Shown: positions 1-11,102, counted from the first letter of the stretch. The stretch is 64,000 nt of DNA from Pseudopyrenochaeta lycopersici (GCA_003313425.1 NHZP01000002.1:1240001-1304000), one strand, 5' to 3'. Notes: a model not told the origin generated them from the sequence alone. A program made the numbers and translations.

Positions 1-27
1 ATAGGTAGATATACGGATGCTTCGAGT

Positions 28-1500
28 ATGACAGCCGAGGCAGAAGATGAGCCTCCAAGCCGTAGGGATCTTGAGCGCGATGAAGCGCTGGCAGCATGGA
101 ATGGCATATTCAGTGAACGGCAAGTTAGCCTTGGTTACTCCGACGCGGTGCCGTTCCACGCAACTCGCCATCTGGGACGTGGCGGAGGCGGATCTGTTGA
201 TGAAACTAAGATTGGTGGAGTCACCGTTGCATGGAAACGGATATCCACCCGCGCCCGTCGCCTCACCACCGAGGAGATGAATGAAGTCAAAATCCTCGGG
301 GAGATCTCCAAGAAACGACACAAGCACATTGTTGAACTGATCGGATCTTATATTCATCGATACAAGGGTGGCATTGAGCTTGGGATGTTGATCTGGCCTG
401 TTGCTCATTGTGATCTCGCACACTTTCTACAAGACATCGACTACTTGGGGGATTCGTTCATAGAGTCTGAGACTACCAATACATCCGCTGAGGATCTAGA
501 ATCTGTTATTGAGAATCTCTCTGCATTAATTTCAGGTGGCATGCCTCAGGAGGGCCAAGCAAACGACATCAAGTATCGAAAACGGCTTTATGATGAAGCG
601 CTGGAATATCTGTCCCAAAAGTTTGGATGCATAGGAGAGGCCGTGGCCTACCTTCATCATCAAGGTATCCGCCACAAGGATCTTAAGCCTGCTCAAATCC
701 TGCTGGCAGCAGATGGGCTATGGCTAACGGACTTCGGCTGGTCTAAAGACATCTCCCAATTCACGAACAGCGTTACCAACGGGGGTCATCAAATCACCCT
801 GAAGTATCACGCTCCTGAACGCGCCGCTGGTGGACTATGTGGAACATCAGAGGATATATTCGCTTTAGGTTGTATCTTCCTAGAGATGGGATATCGCTGT
901 ACTAGACTTGAGCCGCAACACAGAGATTCCTCGCTACCCTGGGCCAAAAGTCCCTTCCATGCCAACCTTCATAAACTTGTAAACTGGACAGCACCATTTT
1001 ATGAACGTGGTGATCGCGGTATGGGACATCTGGGGCAACTGATTATACGCATGCTCTCTTTCGACCCGAGGAAACGGCCTACAATCGATCAAGTCGTAAA
1101 CGGGCTATCATTTCCACTGCTCCCAGGATACGATAATTTCTATCCCTATAGGTTCTTTGGTGACTGCTGCACACCAAGGTTCACGACTCAACGGTTCCAT
1201 AATATTGGTGCTTCAGAATCCGATGCTACACTACACGCTGCGAGTTTAGATGCTGTGGTTGAGGGGTCCGGTGCTCAGGCTCATAACCACATTACAATCG
1301 CCAATCACAACGCGTTGGAAGCCGTCAACCCCTTGAACGACGCACGAATGCCAGACGCTGATACACACTATGCAACACAATCCGACAACTACAAAGATGC
1401 TCATCAAGGAATTCCTGTCCCAACCAAACGCCGACAGAAACGATCTAGGGTAGAATTACTCCGCCAGGACGAGATGTGGGCCGCTAAAGCCCCTAGGTAA
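28..1500 (+). CDS. Protein kinase-like protein with HKD...Q catalytic loop (paralogue 1)
   Basis: Probable Ser/Thr-type protein kinase of a fungal accessory family; substrate unknown. Visible elements: glycine loop GRGGGGSV (residues 50-57), VAWK lysine (K70), alpha-C glutamate (E86), catalytic loop HKDLKPAQ (216-223), DFG (235-237) and APE (262-264). The Asn that normally closes the catalytic loop (HRDxKxxN) is Gln here, so activity is uncertain. The C-terminal 120 residues are low-complexity and basic near the end. The frame is open to the window edge, so the true start may lie upstream. The stop is created inside a perfect donor (AG/GTAAGT at 1497). Splicing to the AG at 1539 would use a short 43-nt intron and extend the frame to a stop at 1694-1696 (541 residues). 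The paralogue at 3352 has a donor at the equivalent place, so the extension is plausible but unproven. Confidence 0.85.
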   Translation: MTAEAEDEPPSRRDLERDEALAAWNGIFSERQVSLGYSDAVPFHATRHLGRGGGGSVDETKIGGVTVAWKRISTRARRLTTEEMNEVKILGEISKKRHKHIVELIGSYIHRYKGGIELGMLIWPVAHCDLAHFLQDIDYLGDSFIESETTNTSAEDLESVIENLSALISGGMPQEGQANDIKYRKRLYDEALEYLSQKFGCIGEAVAYLHHQGIRHKDLKPAQILLAADGLWLTDFGWSKDISQFTNSVTNGGHQITLKYHAPERAAGGLCGTSEDIFALGCIFLEMGYRCTRLEPQHRDSSLPWAKSPFHANLHKLVNWTAPFYERGDRGMGHLGQLIIRMLSFDPRKRPTIDQVVNGLSFPLLPGYDNFYPYRFFGDCCTPRFTTQRFHNIGASESDATLHAASLDAVVEGSGAQAHNHITIANHNALEAVNPLNDARMPDADTHYATQSDNYKDAHQGIPVPTKRRQKRSRVELLRQDEMWAAKAPR

Positions 1501-2820
1501 GTATCGTTGAATCATCCGGTCAAGTGAAGACTCGCGTAGAGAGGTTGCTGATTGCGGACGCAAAGGAAAGTCTAGTGAACAGTTTGCGACAGCGGCACAA
1601 GTTCCATTGAATTTGCTCCAGGTTATGGGAAGTCATCTCGAGCTCTGTACGACATACGATGCATATGCGGTGGTATCAATGACTGCCAGCCTATAGTACG
1701 GTACGAGTTCTGTGATAGCTGGTTCACATTCGATGCGTGGGCCGAATGTGAGGAACAAACCTCCAGCGTATTATGTGTAACCATTGCACGTGGTGAATGA
1801 AAGAGCAAGGACGAAAGGGCTAGGAGTTGTCACTTCGTAGCCGCGGCCCTCGGCTAGTATGTATTCTCCTCGATGAAGCGCTGCTATCAAGGCGGGTAAC
1901 GCCAAGGTCCCAGGATCTATTTCGCGCTGACCATGTCTGGAGGGCATTCTGGCCACGATATGTATGCGTGTTCAACACTCCAAACCGCTGCCACTCTTTT
2001 AGTCGGAATGTTCTTATTCCGTGCCACATTTTGCGACGGTTATTATCCATCCGGGGTACGAATCATAATGTTTCTTTTTGAGCTTGAAGGCCAAGTCAAC
2101 TCGATGTACTCTTCCTCAAGGAGCTGAAGAGTCGCTTAGAGGTGCTGGAAAGCGATATTTGCAAAACATGTCTACAGCTCAACATCGGAGAGAGATTGTT
2201 GTTCGGGAACTTGAATGAAATAAAGCATGAACCCGCTATTACATGATTGTTTCGGCTGGGGTCTGGCTTTTAGTCGAAGAGTATTCAAGCAAAATGTTGC
2301 TTGGCACATGGTTCTGCCGTAGTATTGGGTTCCACGCTTGGGTGAAAGTGTTCGAGGCGGGAGAGGCTGAATAAAAGGATCGAGAGAAAAGTACCTAGCA
2401 AGTAGGACTTCGCAAGGGGCATAGACCTTTTGACGGAGAAAATCCGCAAGTAGAACGGATAACCCGAATGATTCATGCATATAGCAATGATAACATCACA
2501 ACCATATGATCAAGAACCTAGCAAGCAGACATTTTTGCCTCTCAAATTCAGTGGAATCCTAAGCTTTGGTATATCCATACACCAACTGCTTGACCCCACT
2601 GACACTTATGGGAGACCCTTTTGCGTGGAACAAGAATGCAGTCGATACACAACTCAAAGTAAACAATTGCATGTAACCAGAGCGGGAACAATGCCTCAGT
2701 GTCACCATTTATCTATCGATCCACTTGTTGTGGTGATCCGTACATGTAAGTCGCTGTAGTTATGAAAGAGCTTATATCTTGAGCTTAAGCTTAAGGAGGA
2801 ATTTGGCCTCAGATTAGAAT
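1501..2820. other. Intergenic stretch between the two kinases, left part
   Basis: Apart from the possible 3' exon of the first kinase (1540-1696), I see no convincing coding sequence, RNA gene or repeat here. Short frames on both strands have no ATG context, splice logic or family resemblance. Confidence 0.5.
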
Positions 2821-3200
2821 CTCATTTGGAAGGGAAGGCTAGGGCAAAGTCGTCGGTGTTGCACTTGATGGTCAGCTCGCCCGCAAGGCTGGAACGCCAC
2901 TCCCTCTTCATTGGACCATAAACATCGCCAAGATAGGAGGACTTATTGTAGGGCAGAAGGTAATTCCTATTGGGTGCGTACCAAGCCCTGGACAGTGTCA
3001 GGTTTGGCGAAGGTATCATCCCCGCAGCTGAGCATTGCGAAGTTAATCTTCCAGATGCCGTCCGACACAGAGACCTAGAAACCAGAAGCGGACAAAATAT
3101 TCTCTTCAATACTTTTCAGTGGCTGTTTGTTAATAGTTTGACATAATGACAAGGTCAGAGTGCGGTCATAGGCGGCTGGCTGATGGGTTTGCCCAAACTA
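2820..3200 (-). pseudogene. Decayed protein-coding relic
   Basis: On the minus strand a protein-like frame is open from 3197 to 3078 (40 codons). It hits TAG at 3075-3077, then continues in the same frame for 35 codons to a TAG at 2967-2969. Before that last stop the protein-like composition moves to another frame, which runs to a stop at 2822-2824. A further TAG sits just upstream at 3198-3200. Each TAG is one C-to-T step from CAG. The pieces are rich in Trp, Cys and Tyr and look like a small secreted or effector-like protein, but I recognise no family. Alternatively the middle TAG lies at the end of an intron (TTTCTAG). Seen: the frame chain. Inferred: a common origin. Confidence 0.35.
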
Positions 3201-3351
3201 TGCCAGAGTTGCCGACGAGCGTTCCATACCTCGATGGTACGTCAGCGAGCGGTGTCTCTCATCCGTACTGTAATATTTTCTGTATGGTACTGAATTAACG
3301 GCTCTTATAGAGGTTAGAGGGGCCGATGCCCTGCCAACGGGTCTCTCGCGC

Positions 3352-5747
3352 ATGCAGCCTCGAGCCAATACCAATTTACCCTTCAGCAATGCTCTACCCT
3401 TCCGTCCTCCTCCACCCCCTCCCCCTCCCCCTCCTCTACCACTACCGCCACTATTTCGTAATGGCACAGAAGCCAACGGCAATCTAAAACCCTTTGGTGA
3501 TCTTATCCAACAGTCAGGCGTCGGCCAGGCTATAGTAAAAACTCCGACCCCATCGACTCTGCAGGGAACAGTGTACAAGACCTCTTCGAGTGTAGAAGCA
3601 TTAGCCGCCTGGAAGCGTACATACAGCTCTCGCCATGTCGAACTTGGTCTTAATGACAAATCACCTTTCGAAGCTGGCCGGTTTCTTGGAAGGGGCGGAT
3701 TGGGAATTGTCGTCGAGACAAAGATTGATGGGATTGCCGTCGCATGGAAGCGGACGCATGCACAACAGCTTACGGAGCGGCTCTTGAATGAAGTCAAGGT
3801 TCTGAACCAAATCTCAGAGCACAGGCATAAACACCTAGCCGAGTTGATTGGCTCGTACATCCATCAGCAGCAGAATAGCGTGTATGAGCTGGGTTTACTC
3901 ATATGGCCGGCTGCTCAGTGTGATCTAGCGGTATTCTTGATGGATATTGATGCTCTTTCGGCTTATTACCACCAGCATCGCCTATTGAACAATACGAAGT
4001 CCCTGGTTGCGACCGAAGAGCAAATCTCTGCTCTAGAGTCTCTTTCCACTCTCCTGTCATTGAAACACCGGAAGTTTAGCTTCAGGAGCGAATGGGCCAA
4101 CGCACATTGGACTGCAGTACAACGCTTGAAAAGGATATTTGGTTGCGTAGCTGAGGCAATTGCGTATCTTCACAGCAATGGCATTTGCCATAAAGATTTT
4201 AAGACGTCCCAGGTACTCCTTTCCGCCCAAGGAACGTGGGTGACTGACTTTGGCTGGTCGAACGTAGCATTAGAATCGTCAAACAACACCACTAGCGGTA
4301 ATGACATTATAACTGCTAAGTATCACGCCCCAGAAAGGGCGCTCGGCAAACCCTGTGGACTTTCTGAGGATATATTTACCCTTGGCTGTTCGTTTCTTGA
4401 GATGGCGTACCGAGTAATAAACGACACTTCAGAGGCTCATCTAAAGAATAAATCTGTGCCGCAATGGTCATTTCAAGCCAACTTGGCCTCTATAGAGAGT
4501 TGGCTACTGCCATTCAAAACAAAGAAAGAGAAAGCACGTTCACTCCTTGGGCGTCTTGTGCGACGAATGCTGGCGGCAGATCCCAAGGATCGTGCATCTA
4601 TCGACGAGGTATTACAGACTTTGCGGGCCTCTGAACGCGACTTCTTCGGATACTGTTGCAGCTCTAGTAAGTAAACAGTAGCAGTGAGGGGCTGATAAGC
4701 TTCTCGTAAGAGAAAAGTTATTGACGTTCATGGCTAGAGCAAACCAAGCGCCCATCACTCCGAACTCCCATTCTGATGCCTAACGCAAATTCGGCCAGTT
4801 CCCCGACAACTGGCCACAAAGTTAAAGCGCAGCAAAGAGTTCCAAGCGACAAGCCCCCTAAACCGCCCACCAGCAGAGCGCCTAAACTGCCGCAGAACCC
4901 GCCTCCCCCCGGCACTTCGGATTCAGCCCATGAGAGCAGTTCAGGATTCTATAGTGATGCAACTATCCAAGACTACAAAGAGACTTCCAAACCCAGAACT
5001 GCGCGGGAGCGAACAAATTCACGGATCCGAGAACGCAGGAGACGCACGAGTCCTCACCGTCCGAACCTTCACCGTCGGCAAAGGCAATTCGACTATGACC
5101 GCTTCCCATCGCCGCCCTACTATTCCACATATGATGAACGTGAACGAAACCGACGAAGCTCGGCCGGTGTGAGGCGGACCGGAGACTGGTATTATGACGG
5201 CTGGGACCTACCCAATCGTCATGCACGCGATCCTTATGACCGCTTTCCATCGCGGCCCTACTATTCCACATATGATGAACGTGAACGAAACCGACGAAAC
5301 TCGGCCGGTGCGAGGCGAACCGGAGACTGGGATTATGACGACTGGGAGCTGCCCAATCGTCATGCACGCAATCCTTATGACCGCTTTCCATCGCGGCCCT
5401 ACTATTCCACATATGATGATCGCGAACGAAACCGTCGAAACTCGGCCGGTGCGAGGCGGACCGGAGACTGGGATTCTGATAATGACGACTGGGATTCTGA
5501 TAATGACGACTGGGATTATGATTATGACGACTGGGAGCTCCCCAATCGTCATGCACGCAATCCTTTTGACTCACAGAGATATCCCAGCTGGAGGGCAGCC
5601 ACAACCACAACCAAATGCAGTCGTTGCCAGACACCTGGCGTTACCGCGTCTCATCCGCTCCATGGTGAAGGCAAATGCCCTATCATTCTGGTACCTCGGG
5701 GGATGGAGCGGGAAGCAGAATTGAGGGGTCGCAGGGCTCCTAACTGA
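3352..5747 (+). CDS. Protein kinase-like protein fused to a tandem-repeat tail (paralogue 2)
   Basis: Paralogue of the kinase at the left edge. The unspliced frame stops at 4674 inside a perfect donor (GTAAGT at 4667). Removing 4667-4737 (71 nt, acceptor CTAG) joins, in frame, an open region to 5747, giving exons 3352-4666 and 4738-5747 and 774 residues. Domains: proline run (residues 19-28); kinase domain with GRGGLGIV (113-120), K133, E147, HKDFKTSQ (280-287, Gln for the usual Asn) and DFG (299-301); then FFGYCC, also found as FFGDCC in the paralogue. The second exon is Ser/Pro-rich, then Arg-rich, then has three 47-residue repeats (PYDRFPSRPYYSTYD... type), an acidic DW-rich insert, and a short Cys-containing end (CSRC...C). 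The tail is probably disordered. Its role and partners are unknown. Confidence 0.85.
3406..3435 (+). repeat. Polyproline-coding pyrimidine tract
   Basis: Ten consecutive proline codons (CCT/CCC/CCA mix) near the N-terminus of the second kinase, followed by alternating Leu/Pro. It could bind SH3 or profilin-type partners; the paralogue lacks it in the sequence visible here. Confidence 0.9.
5094..5570 (+). repeat. 141-nt in-frame tandem repeat, three copies
   Basis: Units begin at 5094, 5235 and 5376, exactly 141 nt (47 codons) apart. Copies two and three are nearly identical at the nucleotide level; copy one is more diverged. Each encodes a YDRFPS..PYYSTYD.RERNRR core, an SAG.RRTGDW block and LPNRHAR. 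The exact codon-multiple period keeps the frame open, so it is a coding minisatellite within the second kinase gene. Confidence 0.9.
5472..5534 (+). repeat. 21-nt sub-repeat, three copies, within the third 141-nt unit
   Basis: Three adjacent 21-nt units (5472-5492, 5493-5513, 5514-5534). The first two are identical; the third differs at a few bases. They encode DSDNDDW, DSDNDDW and DYDYDDW and are absent from the other two large units. This indicates recent local slippage or unequal exchange. Confidence 0.9.
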
Positions 5748-6401
5748 CCTGAGGCTGAACTGATGACGCAAGAGAGGATGTGGGAGAGGAATTTCTCTGG
5801 GAGCACATAAACCCAGGGCGGGCTCGAAATCTAGAGCATGATTTGGCGCACTAGCCCAGACAGGTATGGGATTTGAGATGGACTTGTTGTTAGCAGTTAC
5901 CTAGATCAAGAGATGAAGAACCACTAGCGGATCGTTTGGTGTCTGATACTGTTACCGAGCGGGTTTAGTATGGAAATATAGAAGTACTGCATAATGAAGT
6001 GCAGGAGACCTACAATGTGACTGCGTACGAACAGTATAGTTTTTGATTCGAGAACAGTCATTCTTGTATCTCGGGGTATATATCTTACAAGATCGTTCTG
6101 TACACGGCGAAGTAGGAACATGCCATCCACCAACACCAGACGCCAGTGGTATGCAGAAAGAGCTACCTCGTCGGCAACTCATGACGAAAACTCAATGCCA
6201 GGTGCACGATGTGGCAGCATTGGTAGAAAAAAACTTACACTACTTGACTTACCTAGAAAGAATGCAAGCCTTCCAACTTTGCTAGGCTGCCTTTGTAACG
6301 GCAGGATAGCATTTTTGTGTTGATCCTGAGTCGAATAGGAATTTGGAAAGATGGGCCATGCTCAATGACCACTGGACAATGGCCGAGCTCTGGTGATTTT
6401 A
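5748..6401. other. Intergenic, between kinase tail and SF3a3 3' end
   Basis: Convergent 3' flanks of the second kinase (+) and SF3a3 (-). No gene, RNA or repeat that I can support. Confidence 0.6.
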
Positions 6402-7954
6402 TCAGAGCATACCTGCAGCAGCCAGATCCCTATAGACCTTTTCTGGCATGACATTGCCCTCGGAGTCCTCCATCTCTACAACATTCTCAGCAAGTGTCTT
6501 CTCTTTCTTCTTGTCCTTTTGGATCTTCCTCCACAAGTTCTCGGCTTCTTGTATACTGGTGATCTCTCGGAAGAGGGTGGTGTTGGTAATGCCGAGACAC
6601 TTCAAGCCATGAATATGACGAGGCTCGTTGAAATGCTTGTCGAATGCGCGTCTACCCATGTAAACAAAATTGCCGCAGACTTCGCAGGGGAATTCAACGC
6701 CGAGGCCATGTAGCTTATACAGCCAAAAGGGTATCGGCTTGCCATCCCAGGCAAGCGGAAGCTTGAGCGGATTGTAAATCTTATCTTCGCCGTCTGAGTC
6801 ATCCTCTTCTTCTTTCGCTCCGGTGTCTGGCGCTTCCGAGTACAGCTGCTCGAGCTCTTGTTGTCGCTCTCGCTCTGTCATACCCTGCTTTCGCTCAACG
6901 TTGACCTTGGTGTCGCTTCGCTCTGTCTGCATGGCTGCAGCAAGCCGTTTTATCCGGAATTCTCGCTCAGCGACAGCGCGCTCTTTAAACCGCTGAATGT
7001 CCGTTGCACCGCCATTGGAAATAGCAGGTGCTTTGTCTGCCGAACTATTTTGACTTTCCAGTAAAGCCTTCTTATGTTTCTTGCCCGTCAAATGCGCTTC
7101 GTAGACCGTTTCCTTCGTGAAGCCCTTCTTGCACGCGGAGCACCAGATTCCCTCGCCTTGTGCTTCGCCATTTGTCGGTGCAGACGTCGGGGCATTCTTC
7201 TCCCAGCCCGGCATCTCGTCCTTTTCCCACAGCTCGACAAATTCTTTGTCAAAATTAGCAAAGAGCTTGTCAAGATTCTCCAGTGGCTTTGTCCGGCGCA
7301 TGAAGCTCTCAAGATAGTCTTGCAGGCCCTTCAAATATTGGAAATAAGCTTCCGACTTCTTCTGGTCGCGGCGAATGTTGCATTCTGGTGGGGTGAAGAC
7401 GTCGAACAAATCGAGGTACTGCAGATAGGTGAGGCGGCGCGCGTGCTGGTGAACGGGAAGGTTCAAGTACTGCTCGTGCAGTGTGGTTAGGTCAAAGAAC
7501 CGCCCAAACCCCTCCTCGCCAGTGAACATGGTGTCGACAGCAGCGATGGACTGCGCGTGGTCTTCGGGTGAGCGTTTCTTGTACGCCTTTTCGAGATTCT
7601 CGACAGGCTCGTTCGGGTAGCGGCTGTGGAAATCCTTGATTGATGCGATTTCCTTCATGAACGACTCCATCGGATCGCCATGGGTGAGGCCGCGCACCTC
7701 ATCGTCCTTGTTGCCGTCTACATCTTGATAGATGGTCAGCAGCCGACTTGACTGGCTTTCTATCTGCGCTAGGAACTGTGCAATGTCGTGATCACGTGCT
7801 AAGCGGTCGCGAATCTGTACGCGTGTCAGTAGAGACTTGCAATAGGCGCAGTGGAGAGGCGCACGTGTGGAGGGTCTTCGAGCAGGCGCTCCGCGATGGC
7901 GTCTTCGAGGCGCTCCAAGTCCTCGTGGAACTGGCGCTGGTCTTCCAAAAGCAT
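6402..7954 (-). CDS. prp9: Splicing factor 3a subunit 3 (SF3a60 / Prp9)
   Basis: Subunit of the U2 snRNP SF3a complex, needed for prespliceosome assembly in the nucleus. Exons 7954-7865 and 7814-6402; the 50-nt intron (7815-7864) has a CTGAC branch and CAG acceptor and an atypical GTGCGC donor. The product is 500 residues, like human SF3A3 (501). The N-terminus MLLEDQRQFHEDLERL matches the family start. There are two zinc fingers: CSACKKGF...H...H in the middle and CEVCGNFVYMGRRAFDKHF near the C-terminus. The usual C-terminal PEKVYRDL-type segment is present. The frame is open upstream without an ATG and contains a possible CTACAG acceptor, so a 5' UTR intron is likely. It is divergent from FAL1, 274 bp away. 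Confidence 0.95.
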
Positions 7955-8228
7955 ATTTGCAGTCGCCTGTAGTAACTATGAGTCCTCGGTATTGTAGCAG
8001 TCAGGTAGTTGAAATGCAGACCTTTGCGGCGTTGACGTTGTCGGCCTGCAGGTGGACCTCGTTGCCGCGAGATAAATCGATATGGCGCTAGGGCGAATAG
8101 TTTCGCCGAAGATCCGTCTCCGCAAAGCTTAGTGGTGAAAGCTCTCCAAACTTTCTTGCGCGGCGCTTTTGCGACTATTCGCCTCTCCACCACTCCTACC
8201 AGAAGAAGAATACGAAACCACAACAAAC
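7955..8228. promoter_or_regulatory. Bidirectional promoter of SF3a3 and FAL1
   Basis: Only 274 bp separate the two divergent start codons, so both 5' UTRs and promoters must share this stretch. On the SF3a3 side a likely 5' UTR intron takes up part of it. No TATA box is obvious. Confidence 0.7.
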
Positions 8229-9525
8229 ATGGCGGATGGAATCGATCGAAATGCGGACGACAAGATGGAGTTCTCCACCTCAAAGGAGGTTACGGTGGCG
8301 CCGACCTTCGAGGCCATGCATCTAAAGGAAAACCTGCTGCGTGGAATCTATGCGTACGGCTACGAGTCGCCTTCCGCTGTCCAATCGCGTGCTATTGTGC
8401 AGGTCTGCAAAGGTCGCGATACTATTGCCCAGGCCCAGTCCGGAACGGGAAAGACGGCCACCTTCTCCATCTCCATTCTCCAGGTCATCGACACAGCTGT
8501 ACGAGAGACGCAAGGTCAGTAACACATGGTCAATATGCGGCAGCACAGCTAACGAGATGCAGCACTCGTTCTCTCACCTACTCGCGAACTTGCGACCCAG
8601 ATCCAATCCGTCATCATGGGCCTCGGCGACTACATGAATGTGCAGTGCCACGCCTGCATTGGAGGAACCAACGTTGGCGAGGATATCCGCAAGCTCGACT
8701 ACGGCCAGCACGTTGTGTCCGGAACCCCAGGACGTGTAGCTGACATGATCCGCCGCCGTAATCTCCGCACACGCAACATCAAGATGCTAGTCCTCGACGA
8801 GGCTGACGAGCTACTCAACCGTGGCTTCCGAGAGCAGATCTACGACGTCTACCGCTACCTGCCACCCGCGACCCAAGTCGTAGTCGTCTCAGCTACTCTG
8901 CCATACGATGTCCTCGAGATGACGACCAAGTTCATGACGGATCCCGTGCGCATCCTTGTCAAGCGTGACGAGTTGACCCTCGAAGGCCTCAAGCAGTACT
9001 TCATCGCCATTGAGAAGGAGGAATGGAAGTTTGATACTCTATGCGATCTTTACGATACCCTCACCATCACACAAGCTGTCATCTTCTGCAACACCCGCCG
9101 CAAGGTTGACTGGCTTACCGACAAGATGCGCGAGGCGAACTTTACTGTGTCCTCAATGCACGGCGATATGCCGCAAAGGGAACGTGATAGCATTATGCAG
9201 GACTTCCGCCAAGCCAACTCACGCGTGTTGATCTCGACTGATGTCTGGGCACGTGGTATTGATGTGCAACAAGTATCGCTTGTCATCAACTACGATCTTC
9301 CTTCGAATCGTGAGAACTACATTCACAGGATTGGTCGAAGTGGCCGATTCGGACGCAAGGGTGTAGCCATCAACTTTGTCACCCAGGATGATGTACGCAT
9401 TCTCCGCGACATCGAACGTAAGTTATTCTTTCCGCAGATTTCCTCCAGACCGCTGACAAGATCAAGTGTATTACTCTACTCAGATTGATGAGATGCCCAT
9501 GAACGTTGCCGATCTTTTGGCGTAG
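8229..9525 (+). CDS. fal1: DEAD-box RNA helicase FAL1 / eIF4A-III
   Basis: ATP-dependent RNA helicase of the eIF4A subfamily; in fungi it acts in 18S rRNA maturation and, as eIF4A3, in the exon junction complex. Exons 8229-8514, 8563-9417 and 9467-9525; the introns are 48 and 49 nt with GCTAACG and GCTGAC branches. The product is 399 residues, the same as yeast Fal1. Motifs: AQSGTGKT (motif I), PTREL (Ia), LDEADELL (II, DEAD), SAT (III) and [13 protein letters not shown] (VI); the C-terminus is [18 protein letters not shown]. Eukaryotic eIF4A-III ends almost identically. The start at ATGGCGGAT has a good context (AAACATGG). Confidence 0.97.
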
Positions 9526-11102
9526 GTGTCAGCGTGAGCCATACGCGCAGCATCACGGATACAAGTGCATTCGATGTTCGCCATCGATTTGCCTGTGGCT
9601 TGGAAAAGTCGAGAAAGAAGCACTACCCGCTTCGAGGGATTGAGTGTGGAGGAAAGGGCTCTGTAGCCATCTAGTAAGTCTGCAAGACTCTCGCAGCACA
9701 TATGATCCCAGCTAACCCTTTGGCTTTGGGCAGTACCAAATTTGAACCATGAATATTATACCCTTTAGTTGGACTATTTCTACATTCATATGCTCAAGCC
9801 ATTTTGTCATCTAGGTACGGATCGAATGAAATATGGGTGTACGACAGCACTTTGATATTTTGAGCTATGCAACAAAAATTACCATCTTGTCATATGTGGC
9901 CAAAAGCTTCTCTGCTGCATGGCTCGCAAGGCGAGAGTGATCAAAATCACGTGGCAGATTGTATCCAAAATCAGAACTTGAGAGAATCAATAAAGTGATC
10001 ATTCTATGTAATTAAGAGGAAGATTACCATTCAAAGCTCCATTGTTCCTATGGTGCGCGATAGAGTATTCTTTTTTCCTTTCCCTGTGTATCAATCGAAA
10101 CATCTGTCAGTTGCTCGTGAAGAGAAGCTCCTAGCATCCGAAACTAATCGAACCTGTTCGTTGAACACCTAGCATGTTTCTTGTGTAATTGTCGGTCACC
10201 CTCCAATGCTCTTCTCCCCCAAGATCTATACATTGGCATGGAAAGTAAACACTATTCAAGAGGTAGTTAACATGCTTACAAAAGGCACAAAAATTATGCA
10301 ATATATTGTTGACCCGGCCAATGGCACCCCTGTGCTATCATAATCTCCATCAGGAATGACCGGGGCAAGTCATCCAAAGTCTATGAACTCCACGTCTCCA
10401 CGCCTGTTAACTAACCGGTGGCCGTTCCAGCGATAAACCCGTACATTTGAGCCGCACTGCGAGCGAGCATCACATGGGTGATGATGTTAAAGGCTGCGGT
10501 TGTGCCCTCGTAGAGTGATGGGGTCATTAGGAAAACAGTAGTCAGAACATGCAACTCTTCCAGTTTATTTTTGGCTGAGCATAGTTGCTGATCATAAGCT
10601 CGGTGGGTTGTAAAAAATGTGGATTGGGCAATAAAAAGGGTGGCCGATGGTTCCATTCAAGATGGATGTACTGTTGACCTGGAGAGCGTATCACGCTAAC
10701 CTCTTCGTAGCCCTTATACTCATCTAGGTATGCGTAAGAACGGGATCCAAAGGTGTGAGAAAGGAATATTGGATTAACGCATCTTTGCAACCGAGCATGA
10801 ATTAGTGGAGAAGGACAAAGTCTAGACATTCGCTGTCAAGTGTGCATGCATATCTTCATCAATCCGGTTGTCAACATGCATATCTTCAGCTGGCCATTGA
10901 ACGCCTCATTCCTAATCTAGTCAAACACGCGAATATGCATCTCAGCATCAGCTCTCCACAACAACAACCTCATCGAGCCCCCAAATGCTTCCATGAAGCC
11001 CTCACGACGATAATCAAGAGATTACTTGTGGTTTGATATATATAGTTCTTCATTTCATCTCATTTCATAGCAAAACAGACAGGTGCCAAGCGCACCACGT
11101 GC
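9526..11102. other. Intergenic, FAL1 3' flank to tRNA-Tyr
   Basis: AT-richer than the flanking genes. Frames at 10411-10829 (minus) lack an ATG-initiated, spliceable protein. Two nearby copies of a short motif (catgcatatcttca near 10845 and 10876) are the only repetition noticed. No gene supported. Confidence 0.6.

Noticed and set aside
3198..3860. 220-codon minus-strand frame over the start of the second kinase
   Set aside because: Antisense to a clear kinase domain. Its Gly run is the reverse of the polyproline tract.
4963..5634. Long open frames on the minus strand across the kinase repeat region (also 5208-5552)
   Set aside because: They exist because the 141-nt repeats lack stops in several frames. 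There is no ATG context, splice logic or family match, and the sense frame is continuous with the kinase.
10411..10829. Minus-strand frames between FAL1 and the tRNA
   Set aside because: Composition and lack of conserved-looking blocks suggest chance frames.
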